Source of the DNA: an uncultured Collinsella sp.
GTDB taxonomy: Bacteria; Actinomycetota; Coriobacteriia; Coriobacteriales; Coriobacteriaceae
Assembly (NCBI GenBank): GCA_934630735.1
Contig: CAKTWK010000003.1
Location: 33,874-97,873 of the forward strand
Direction: 5' to 3'
DNA: 64,000 nucleotides
The translations under genes and the position numbers were made by a program. The notes under the pieces are model-generated. The model worked only from the letters and a program-made list of their open reading frames with translations, made no database searches and was not told where the DNA came from. Of the stretch, positions 38,101 through 45,724 are shown in pieces; position 1 is the first letter of the stretch, and the number at the start of each line of letters is the position of its first letter.

Positions 38101-39696
38101 CTTGCCGGTCACACTCGTGGAGCAGTTGAGCACGGCACCCTGAACCTTGTTGCCCAGGGGGCCGAACGCCTTGCCGTCCGTCGCTTGCTTCAGTTTGCCG
38201 GCAAACGAGATGTTCTGCACCACGCCCGTGGAGACAACGCCGTCCATGAGCGACTTCACGCCGCCGCCGTTGGCGAAGGTGATGGTGTGGCCCTGGCCGT
38301 CGAGTGTGCCCGCAAGTATGCCCATGGGGGCAAAGAAGTACTCGTCATCGATGGTAATGTCGTTGTCGAGAACGTAATAGGCGTCGGCGTCGGCGGGTTT
38401 GAACTTGTTTTCGAGGTCGCTCTGCGAGCTCAGGTGCACTACATTCTGCGGCTGAGCCACGGGCTCGGTGGGCTTGGGCTTCTCGAGCGCGGCAATGGCA
38501 TCGGTGAGCGTCTTGGTTGCGGCGTTGACCTCGGCCTGCTTGGCGTCATCGTTGGCGTAGACGTCTTGAGCGCTCACAAGGGCCTCAGCGAGCTTCGACC
38601 AGCTCTCGGCCGTGTAGTCGTTCTCGATCTTGGCGTTGGCATCGTCAATCGCAGCCTTGAGGGCATCCTTGTTCACAACAGCCGCAGCGCCGCCCGAGAT
38701 CAGCACAGGCAAACCGCCCTGCGCAGACCAGGTAAAGCCGGTGGCAGGGGCATCGGTGTTGAGCTTATCGACCGAGGCCTGGGTCTTGAGGTCGTCGACA
38801 GAGATTTTGTTGCCAAAGGAAGAATCGACCTTGTAGCCGCACGCCTGATCGCCCGCAGTGAACAGATTGTTGGTCACGGTGCCAGACTGATACCAGGCAA
38901 CGAGGCCGTAACCGCCAAAGGGCATGCCGCTGAGGCTGCCGGCGTAATACGAGTTGAGCACCGAACCGCCATCGAGCTTGCCTACAAGACCGGCAGCGTC
39001 AGCGAAAGTCCAATTGTCGTCAGAGGGGCTTGCCGTCGACCAGCACATTTGCACGGTACCCGAGCATGTGGTGGCGATAGGACCGTCGGTGCCAGAAATC
39101 GTCATCGAACCCGTCACGCCCAGATTCTGTACCGTACCAGCCACGCTCTTCGCCAGCGCCTTGCCGTTGAGCACGATGCTGTGGCCCTGGCCATCGAGCG
39201 TACCGGCCACGGTCTCGATCTGTTGGCCAGCCTCAAGGCTGATATTCGCCGCGAGCTTCACGACAGCCCCGGCCTCGATGGTGGTGGGCAGCTCATCGGC
39301 AAAAGAGACCATCACGGTCTCGCCGGCCTTGGCGACGCGCGCGCCGCGTGTCTGCTGAGCATCGGCATCCTCGTCGTCGACGTCCGCCGCGGCGGCATTC
39401 TGCCCGTTCGCACCCAGCACGGCGGCAAGCCCCTCATCGGCAGACGGAGCAACGTCGGATCTTGCCTCGTCCGCCGACGCCTCGGCGCCTTCAACACCCG
39501 TCCGCTCGTCCGCAGTGAAACTCGACTCGTCGGCATTCTCGGCAGCATCCGCCTGCTGCGAGGCCTGGGTCTGCGCCTGCACAGCGATCTCTGCCACGCC
39601 CTCGGCAAATGCCGACGTACCCGGCATCGACCAGACGAGCAGCACCGAGAAAGCAGCGGCTCCCAGGCGCTTGAGCATAATGTTGTTTCGCGTCAC
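35143..39696 (-). CDS. Cobalamin-riboswitch-controlled surface protein with alpha/alpha-toroid
   Basis: 1517 residues from a GTG (VTRNNIMLKRLG) after GAAGGAGAACGG; the frame to 39849 runs into the riboswitch. Signal peptide about 1-31. Order: acidic Ala-rich stretch; beta-helix-like GLUG/right-handed repeats (TLDGQGHSIVLNG, TLDGQGHTITFAN); a FIVAR-like helical module between them (ALKAAIDDANAKIENDYT); several Ig-like beta domains; then at about 1150-1400 a helical region with VDLTAMAIQAVAPY, SAEANAQVILALLSL and NAMATEQALRALTTY, which matches the prenyltransferase-type toroid of intrinsic-factor-like bacterial proteins. Ser/Lys/Ala-rich stalk and a C-terminal TM helix with KRRAA; no LPxTG. Proposed role: capture of corrinoids, based on the toroid plus the riboswitch. 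A DUF4430 partner domain is not obvious. Confidence 0.85.
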   Translation of the reverse strand: MTRNNIMLKRLGAAAFSVLLVWSMPGTSAFAEGVAEIAVQAQTQASQQADAAENADESSFTADERTGVEGAEASADEARSDVAPSADEGLAAVLGANGQNAAAADVDDEDADAQQTRGARVAKAGETVMVSFADELPTTIEAGAVVKLAANISLEAGQQIETVAGTLDGQGHSIVLNGKALAKSVAGTVQNLGVTGSMTISGTDGPIATTCSGTVQMCWSTASPSDDNWTFADAAGLVGKLDGGSVLNSYYAGSLSGMPFGGYGLVAWYQSGTVTNNLFTAGDQACGYKVDSSFGNKISVDDLKTQASVDKLNTDAPATGFTWSAQGGLPVLISGGAAAVVNKDALKAAIDDANAKIENDYTAESWSKLAEALVSAQDVYANDDAKQAEVNAATKTLTDAIAALEKPKPTEPVAQPQNVVHLSSQSDLENKFKPADADAYYVLDNDITIDDEYFFAPMGILAGTLDGQGHTITFANGGGVKSLMDGVVSTGVVQNISFAGKLKQATDGKAFGPLGNKVQGAVLNCSTSVTGKGVAGFARTLDGGIVSNCVSTSEGTAGALFATYSAGQLVNTYWGAFLTNKMDAPASALVNSYAVDPADMATDAFADLINANCGANGSSWGIDKNGTPVFGSGNSYQAPEDTTPDDAYTVSFTANDGTSQTVADHMLEVSPDAVNAYRKLGVFALKGVPATSTITWGTDDANRGNIGINESTGELYIYDNAIGTVTATEHKANGSEQTVATIKIKAKAKQFDDFELWYRASDGTVSDVTDGAATVQGSEVRNLEVRVHYVDADKDKYVPVSFSRFHFASSDSTTIYSNDYSACFYFKHAGSATITVTPRDVASAGAGSKSVTLTSEAVAATSISMGYNEDGATVYLQGRNPLSERGAFLTDHARPVVAPDNATNRDNFTVTSSDPAVAAYATAGEIGYTAYKAGTTTFTATLPDTDADGKVISASCDVTYAYQNPLASVTAGTDSLYLKAGSAQKLDLTFTGKNDADGWSVTEPGLTWTFKTLDGKDASGIVGIDRIEKGAWKHVDGAPDDGLYVASSDYTVTALSAGTVVATGTPVDTTAGAEPVTLTITVAGVAASPATSESASAGIDAAAAFIDVRRSSDAFQYGDEWEIYDFAKAGRKIDSKLLDNYRASLAEHKAEWGSATCALTETERVALALSAIGEDITDYDGVNLVELICSRTDMTRANEKIFALMALNASGSDVPAGSAWTRASLADAVCELLGSDDAVEGTRLGDVDLTAMAIQAVAPYEGDTKVDAAIENGLSYLKGKMSAGTCDFGSAEANAQVILALLSLDRDPANPVNGFANAVTNVVCALDLYRVDGGNGYAHSKGGAANAMATEQALRALTTYRVSSGETIAWKTAVTAGKGSSSKDPQKPTVAPGVLTPGAGSDGGAGNGTAGFAGVMAPVAAKMAGASSSEGAKAAGDSKVETESGKKDSTESSVAGKTDKSAKKSGTSGKTAVLSAGAANKAADAGSNGFAIAGVAVGIVGIGAVGGWFVYTKRRAA

Positions 39697-39703
39697 CCGT
39701 TCT

Positions 39704-39744
39704 CCTTCTTTCGCGAACCTGCAATAGAGCCATGGCGAAGAAGG
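39704..39744 (-). promoter_or_regulatory. Shine-Dalgarno-sequestering hairpin of the riboswitch
   Basis: In the mRNA CCTTCTTCGC pairs with GCGAAAGAAGG (one bulge), and the second strand contains the AAGG of the ribosome-binding site of the GTG start. This would be an expression platform controlling translation. Confidence 0.5.
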
Positions 39745-39877
39745 CGGGAGAGGCGATACCCCGGCAGCACAAAGGCGCACGTCAGCCACCCTATCGGCAG
39801 CAAAACGCACGCTCAGCAGCACCCCTTGTAGACCGGAATCCAGCGGCAAACAGAGAGGCCCTCGGTTTCGAGAAGAG

Positions 39878-40012
39878 CGCGGGCAGGTAATCTGGCTCGC
39901 GGGCGCGCCCGCACACAGTAACCGCCTTGCTCGGGATTCTCACCCGATTCCCCTTTATGCGCTCGCGCGCACCCGTGCTCCGGCTTCTATTTTTTAACGG
40001 AGGAAGTGTACG
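39878..40012 (-). ncRNA. Cobalamin riboswitch aptamer
   Basis: On the minus strand the conserved cobalamin core is readable in order: GGTGCGCGCGAGCGCA (P3 hairpin), AAAGGGGAATCGGGTG, AGAATCCCGAGC, GGCGGTTACTGTG, then a short hairpin (TGCGGGCGCGCCCGC) and GAGCCAGATTACCTGCCCG (B12 box complement). The short insert between ACTGTG and GAGCCAGA suggests a compact class-II-type aptamer. It precedes the toroid surface-protein gene by about 180 bases. Confidence 0.9.
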
Positions 40013-40254
40013 TTACCGCAGGTAAATCGGTCAATGCGCTACACAAAAAACCGCCATGCCCGAGCCATATGGCTCCCGGATGACCACCTATAGGCAACCC
40101 ATATCGCCACTAGGCCGCTAACGAACCAAGCCCGCCCGCAAGATTGAGCGGCCAGAATGTCCCCCGTGGGACTTTTGACCCGCTCATTCCCGGTTGGACG
40201 ACACGCGCTATTATGGTTGCCGTTTACGTGAGCTATTTAGATGGGAGCGTACCT
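40013..40254. other. Divergent upstream region
   Basis: Holds the start of the riboswitch transcript and the promoter of the HAD gene. No gene or clear repeat seen. Confidence 0.5.
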
Positions 40255-40920
40255 ATGGCTGCTTTTTCCACCGTGATCTTTGACCTTGACGGCACCATCC
40301 TCAACACGCTCGAGGACCTGGCGGCCGCCGGCAACCACACCTGCGAGATGCACGGCTGGCCCACGTTTGCCGTGGACGAGTACCGCTACAAGGTGGGAAA
40401 CGGCATGCTTAAGCTGGTTGAGCGCTTTATGCCCGCCGAGTACGCGGGCGACGGCCGTATGTTTGAGCAGACGCTTGCCGAGTTTAGGGCCTATTACGGC
40501 GAGCACAAGGAGGACCATACCTCACCCTACGCCGGCACGATTGAGATGCTCGACCGTCTGCGCGCAGCGGGCGTTCAACTTGCCGTGCTCACCAACAAGG
40601 ACCATATTTCGGCAGCCCCGCTTATCGAGAAATACTTTGGTTCCGAGCACTTTGCGCTGGTGCAGGGCCGTGTCGATGCGTTTCCGCCTAAGCCCGAAGC
40701 GCCCGTCACGCTGCATGTGATGGAGGAGCTGGGCGCCGATCCGGCAACCACGCTCTATGTGGGCGATTCCAATGTCGATGTTCTGACCGGCCACAACGCC
40801 GGCCTTAAGAGCGCCGGCGTCAGCTGGGGCTTCCGCGGCCGCGCAGAGTTGGAGGCCGCCGGCGCCGACTACGTGGTGGACAGTCAGGCAGAGCTCGCAG
40901 CACTGGTGCTGGGCGAATAG
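40255..40920 (+). CDS. HAD-superfamily hydrolase, phosphoglycolate-phosphatase-like
   Basis: 221 residues from the ATG after GGGAGCG; the 40144 frame start is unsupported. HAD motif I DLDGTILNT, motif II LTNKD, motif III Lys in PPKPEAP, motif IV GDSNVD; a helical cap lies between motifs I and II (about 15-85). Most like Gph/PGP-type small-molecule phosphatases (substrate could be phosphoglycolate or a sugar phosphate). Monocistronic. Confidence 0.88.
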   Translation: MAAFSTVIFDLDGTILNTLEDLAAAGNHTCEMHGWPTFAVDEYRYKVGNGMLKLVERFMPAEYAGDGRMFEQTLAEFRAYYGEHKEDHTSPYAGTIEMLDRLRAAGVQLAVLTNKDHISAAPLIEKYFGSEHFALVQGRVDAFPPKPEAPVTLHVMEELGADPATTLYVGDSNVDVLTGHNAGLKSAGVSWGFRGRAELEAAGADYVVDSQAELAALVLGE

Positions 40921-40961
40921 CGGAGCCGCCGCTCAGCGCGGCTGCGACAATTCTTCCGCGA

Positions 40962-41008
40962 GGAAAGCGCATCCCGTTTTGGAGCCTCCAGAATGGGATG
41001 CGCTTTCC
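40962..41008. repeat. GGAAAGCGCATCCC inverted repeat
   Basis: A perfect 14-bp-arm palindrome with a 19-base spacer. Degenerate relatives of the same arm follow at about 41030-41080 and at 14313-14358. The segment to 41221 holds only such degenerate repeats. Confidence 0.75.
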
Positions 41009-41221
41009 GTTTGAGGCGCGTCGGGGAAACGCCATCCCGTTTTGGAGCAATATTCCGGGTCGCACTTTCCGCAACCCACCCCATCCGGAAACCGCGACCC
41101 GGAATTCGACCAAAAACCGGGCCATATTTTCCCGAGCACTCGATGCAACGCCGGCGCAAGGAGTGTCCCCAACTGCCGGCAGAAAAGGAACGTCCCTAAC
41201 CGCCGTCCCGACAACAAAAAA

Positions 41222-41481
41222 ACGCCGATGTTTTGGCATCGCCAGCGAGCGGGCCGCATTTGAGACAAGGTGACGTGAAACGAAAGGGCGCTGACCTTCT
41301 GGTCGCGCCCTTGAAGTTGAACGTCAGATTGTCCAAATGCGGCCCGCGCAGCGTCGGCCGGTCCGCCGTTCGGCAGAACGGCGGAACCTTCCTGGTCATG
41401 CCGTCCTCTTTGAATGACAAGTTGTCGCTCTGGTGCCCGCGCAGCGTCGAGCAGTTGCGGCGTTTGGTAAAACGCCGCAAC
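41222..41481 (-). repeat. Structured 3' element, copy 2 (composite, after lipoprotein gene)
   Basis: Begins 3 bases after the lipoprotein stop with hairpin GTTGCGGCGTTT (complement AAACGCCGCAAC). It then has a partial unit, a second GACGCTGCGCGGGC start, and a complete unit with stem GGGCCGCATTTG/CAAATGCGGCCC around TGACGTTCAACTTC, a GGGCGC-GACC-TTCT hairpin and TTTCACGTCACCTTG, ending AAAACATCGGCG. Compared with copies 1 and 3, several stems have changed on both sides. Confidence 0.8.
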
Positions 41482-41484
41482 GAA

Positions 41485-42042
41485 CTAGCTCATCATCGCA
41501 TTCATCATCTCGTTGGTTGCAGAATCGTCGGCAGACCACTCGCCGTCGTCATTGCAGGAGTACTTGAAGGTGACCTTGGTGTCCTTGGTCTTAGCAGCCT
41601 TGGTCACGTCGACCATAACCTGACCGGCCATCTTGTACAGTTCGTCATCGGAAGGCATCGAATCGAGCGCGGCAACCTTCTCCTGGTACTGGGTGGCAAA
41701 ATCCTCAACGATCTGGTTCATGGACTTGCAGGTAATGGTGACCTCGGCAGTCGCGGTACCCTTGTCCTCGTCGACCGTCACGTCGCCGATCTTGTAGTCA
41801 AAGCCCTCGAGATAGCTCTTGGCGTACTCCTTGGGATCGATGCCCAGCTGCTCGAACTCGTCGCCCGAGGCCTCTTCCAGGCCGGCGAGGAAGTCGTCGC
41901 CACCGTTCTTGACCTCGTCAAACTGCGTCGTAAGATCATCGGTGATGAGCTCCTCAACCGAAGGGCCTCCGCAGCCGGAAAGCACAACTACGCACGCGAC
42001 CAGAACAGCCACCAGGGGCGCAAGCAGCAGCTTCTTCTTCAT
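41485..42042 (-). CDS. Small secreted lipoprotein
   Basis: 185 residues from the ATG after GGGAGGAA. Lipobox LSGC (VVVLSGCGG) at about residues 21-24, so lipid-anchored to the outer membrane leaflet after signal peptidase II cleavage. The mature part is acidic and mostly helical, with a beta segment (KGTATAEVTITCKS and TKVTFKYSCNDDG) and a NEMMNAMM C-terminus; resembles short DUF-type lipoproteins common in Collinsella and other anaerobes. Function unknown. The structured element follows the stop directly. Confidence 0.88.
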   Translation of the reverse strand: MKKKLLLAPLVAVLVACVVVLSGCGGPSVEELITDDLTTQFDEVKNGGDDFLAGLEEASGDEFEQLGIDPKEYAKSYLEGFDYKIGDVTVDEDKGTATAEVTITCKSMNQIVEDFATQYQEKVAALDSMPSDDELYKMAGQVMVDVTKAAKTKDTKVTFKYSCNDDGEWSADDSATNEMMNAMMS

Positions 42043-42221
42043 GACATTCCTCCCAACAAGCGGCACCGCGCTTCCCGACGCGGTGCACGTCGTAACAATA
42101 AGGCCATACTAGCCGCTAACGAACACCCCCGGCAAAGCAAAGGCGCAATCGGCTCGATTTAACGTCCGAACGGTTTACCGGTCCGCCCAACGTGCAATAA
42201 AACGTTCCGCCGCATTGTAAT

Positions 42222-42256
42222 AAAAAAGGGCGGCCGGATAACCCGACCACCCTTGC
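42222..42256 (-). terminator. Terminator of the PTS EIIA gene
   Basis: On the minus strand a stem of about 13 bp with two G-U-type mismatches (AAGGGTGGTCGGG and CCGGCCGCCCTT) with a 4-base loop, followed by TTTTTTATT. Confidence 0.85.
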
Positions 42257-42277
42257 ACATCCTTATGTTGCCGCAGT

Positions 42278-42814
42278 TTACTTGCGGACGACCTTGACGA
42301 TGGCATCGCCGGCGGCGACAGCAGAGTCAGCCTCGACGGCGAGCTCGACGTCGGCGAACTCGGCGGTGTTGGACACAGCCACGACGACGCAGTCCTTGTA
42401 GCCGGCAGCGGCGATCTTGGCGCGGTCGATCTTGAGCATGGGCTGGCCAGCCTTAACGACGTCGTCGGCCTTGACGAAGCCCTCGAAGCCGTCGCCGTTC
42501 ATGTTGACGGTATCGACGCCAACGTGCACCAGAACCTCGATGCCGTTATCAGACTGCAGACCCACGGCGTGACCCATGGTGACGGTCACCTTGCCGTCGC
42601 AGGGAGCGTAGACCAAGTCGTCCTCAGGCCACACAGCGCAGCCCTTGCCCAGAACCTCGCCGCCAAAGACGGGATCGGGCACGTCGGCCATCTTGATGAC
42701 CTTGCCCTTGACGGGCGAGCACAGCACGTCGGCGCCGGCAGAAGCAGAGATGGAGGACGGAGCAGCGGCAGCCGCGGGCTCAGCCTTCTTCTTGAACATG
42801 TCAAACAGACCCAT
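42278..42814 (-). CDS. PTS glucose-type EIIA protein
   Basis: 178 residues from the ATG after AGAGGAGAA; the longer frame to 42922 runs through the promoter. After a 20-residue Lys/Ala-rich lead (FKKKAEPAAAAAP) comes an EIIA-Glc domain with catalytic His in IEVLVHVGVDTVNMNG and the partner His in TMGHAVG. It accepts phosphate from HPr and passes it to an EIIB. The EIIBC at 58606-60027 lacks its own IIA domain, so this is a plausible partner. It has its own promoter (42864-42892) and terminator. Confidence 0.93.
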   Translation of the reverse strand: MGLFDMFKKKAEPAAAAAPSSISASAGADVLCSPVKGKVIKMADVPDPVFGGEVLGKGCAVWPEDDLVYAPCDGKVTVTMGHAVGLQSDNGIEVLVHVGVDTVNMNGDGFEGFVKADDVVKAGQPMLKIDRAKIAAAGYKDCVVVAVSNTAEFADVELAVEADSAVAAGDAIVKVVRK

Positions 42815-42863
42815 ACGTTTTCTCCTCTTGATTAAGCGCAACGTTTTGCGCATGCCTATGGTG

Positions 42864-42892
42864 ATTATAGTGCCAAATGATCTGAAAACTAA
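42864..42892 (-). promoter_or_regulatory. Promoter of the EIIA gene
   Basis: On the minus strand TTAGTT, 17 bases, consensus TATAAT, about 50 bases upstream of the ATG. Confidence 0.6.
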
Positions 42893-42965
42893 GGTGAGGA
42901 CTCGAATCGCAAGCCCTTCCAAGGCCTTCCCAAAACCTTTTCCCCAGTGGCACTCATATTGTCAA

Positions 42966-44594
<1,629 letters not shown>

Positions 44595-44600
44595 TCGGTT

Positions 44601-45608
44601 TTATCTGGGCAAACGCTGGCGATACGCTGCCGGCGTGCAGCCATAGCGCTCGGCAAACTTTTTGTAGAAGAAGCTCATGTTGGCGTAGCCGACCTCGCGC
44701 GCCGCGGCTTCCGCAGTGGAGCCGGCGTCGAGCAGTGTTGCCGCGCGTGTTAGGCGACTCTCCTGCACGAGCTGCATAAACGTGCGTCCCGTCTGCCGTT
44801 TGAGCAGCGCGCTTGCGTAGTTGGGACTCAGATGGAGGTGGCGAGCTACGTCCTCGAGCGTACAATCGCAGGCATGGCGCTCGATGTAGCCCACGGCGGC
44901 CGCGACCTGCGCCGAGGGAAGTGTAGGTTTGCCCGCTTGCAGCAGTGCGGCCTCATAGCTTTGCATCAGCTCAACCAACAGCAACTCAAACAGCTTCGAC
45001 ACGATCTGGGGACTCGCAGCCGTCGGCTCCAGAAGCTCGCACAGCATCTCCTGCATATATCGACGCACGCGGCGGCTGTTGCCCGTGCGGAAATGCACAT
45101 GACCGCGGTGGTCGGTTTCGTCATTGAGGGCATTAATGAGGAACTGCGAGACGGTGCTTGACGGCGACAGGCTCTGCTCCAGACTGCGGTGCAACATCGT
45201 CCGCGAGATGACGATGCTCAGCATAATGTCATGCTCGCCGAGCTCGCCTACGGCATGTGGACAGGCGGCGTCGAGTAAGAGCACCTCGTTTTGGGCAAGC
45301 ATAAGCTGTTCGCCGTTGACGGTCTGCGGCGCATGCCCGCGATAGACATAGCTGATTTCGACATAATCGTGCACATGCTCCGGTACAGGGTTGAAGCGCG
45401 AGTTGCGCACGATTGATAGGCCCTCGGGCATGCCTTCTTGGTGCAAGGCTCGCGTCGGGTCACCGATTTTATGGATATGTTTTTCACCGATATTCTGTTG
45501 ATGACCCCAGCTGAACGCATCATTCCAGTCATAGCGGGCGCCCGCGTGGTAAGCACGCTCGCTGTCGGTCAGCTCGAGCAAAAGGCTGTCTAAACGTGCA
45601 AGATCCAT
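44601..45608 (-). CDS. AraC-family regulator of the beta-glucosidase
   Basis: 335 residues. N-terminal cupin/AraC ligand domain (about 70-160: PEHVHDYVEISYVYRG, QNEVLLLDAACPHAVG) and a C-terminal double HTH (about 235-332: CTLEDVARHLHLSPNYASALLKRQTGRTFMQLVQESRL and AREVGYANMSFFYKKFAERYG). Probably a sugar-responsive activator. Divergent from the rhamnosidase-like hydrolase at 45725 and upstream of the GH1 gene, so either or both are candidate targets. Confidence 0.9.
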   Translation of the reverse strand: MDLARLDSLLLELTDSERAYHAGARYDWNDAFSWGHQQNIGEKHIHKIGDPTRALHQEGMPEGLSIVRNSRFNPVPEHVHDYVEISYVYRGHAPQTVNGEQLMLAQNEVLLLDAACPHAVGELGEHDIMLSIVISRTMLHRSLEQSLSPSSTVSQFLINALNDETDHRGHVHFRTGNSRRVRRYMQEMLCELLEPTAASPQIVSKLFELLLVELMQSYEAALLQAGKPTLPSAQVAAAVGYIERHACDCTLEDVARHLHLSPNYASALLKRQTGRTFMQLVQESRLTRAATLLDAGSTAEAAAREVGYANMSFFYKKFAERYGCTPAAYRQRLPR

Positions 45609-45724
45609 GGCATCACAATCGTTGATTCGGTCATATTCTGCTGTGGTTTTGATATTAGCAGGACGGCGCGCTCGGCGTACTCTGACTTCAATCGATTTAA
45701 AAGGTTGCTTTTAGAGGAGTGGAT

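Noticed and set aside
37213-39831. 872-codon plus-strand open frame opposite the toroid surface protein
   Set aside because: Shadow; it also runs toward the riboswitch region and lacks recognisable domains.
41196-41480. 94-codon minus-strand frame over the structured 3' element
   Set aside because: Its peptide (DNLTFNFKGATRRSAPF) partly recurs in the pyrE copy, but stems change in a pairing-preserving way and the start has no ribosome-binding site, so DNA/RNA structure explains it better than coding.
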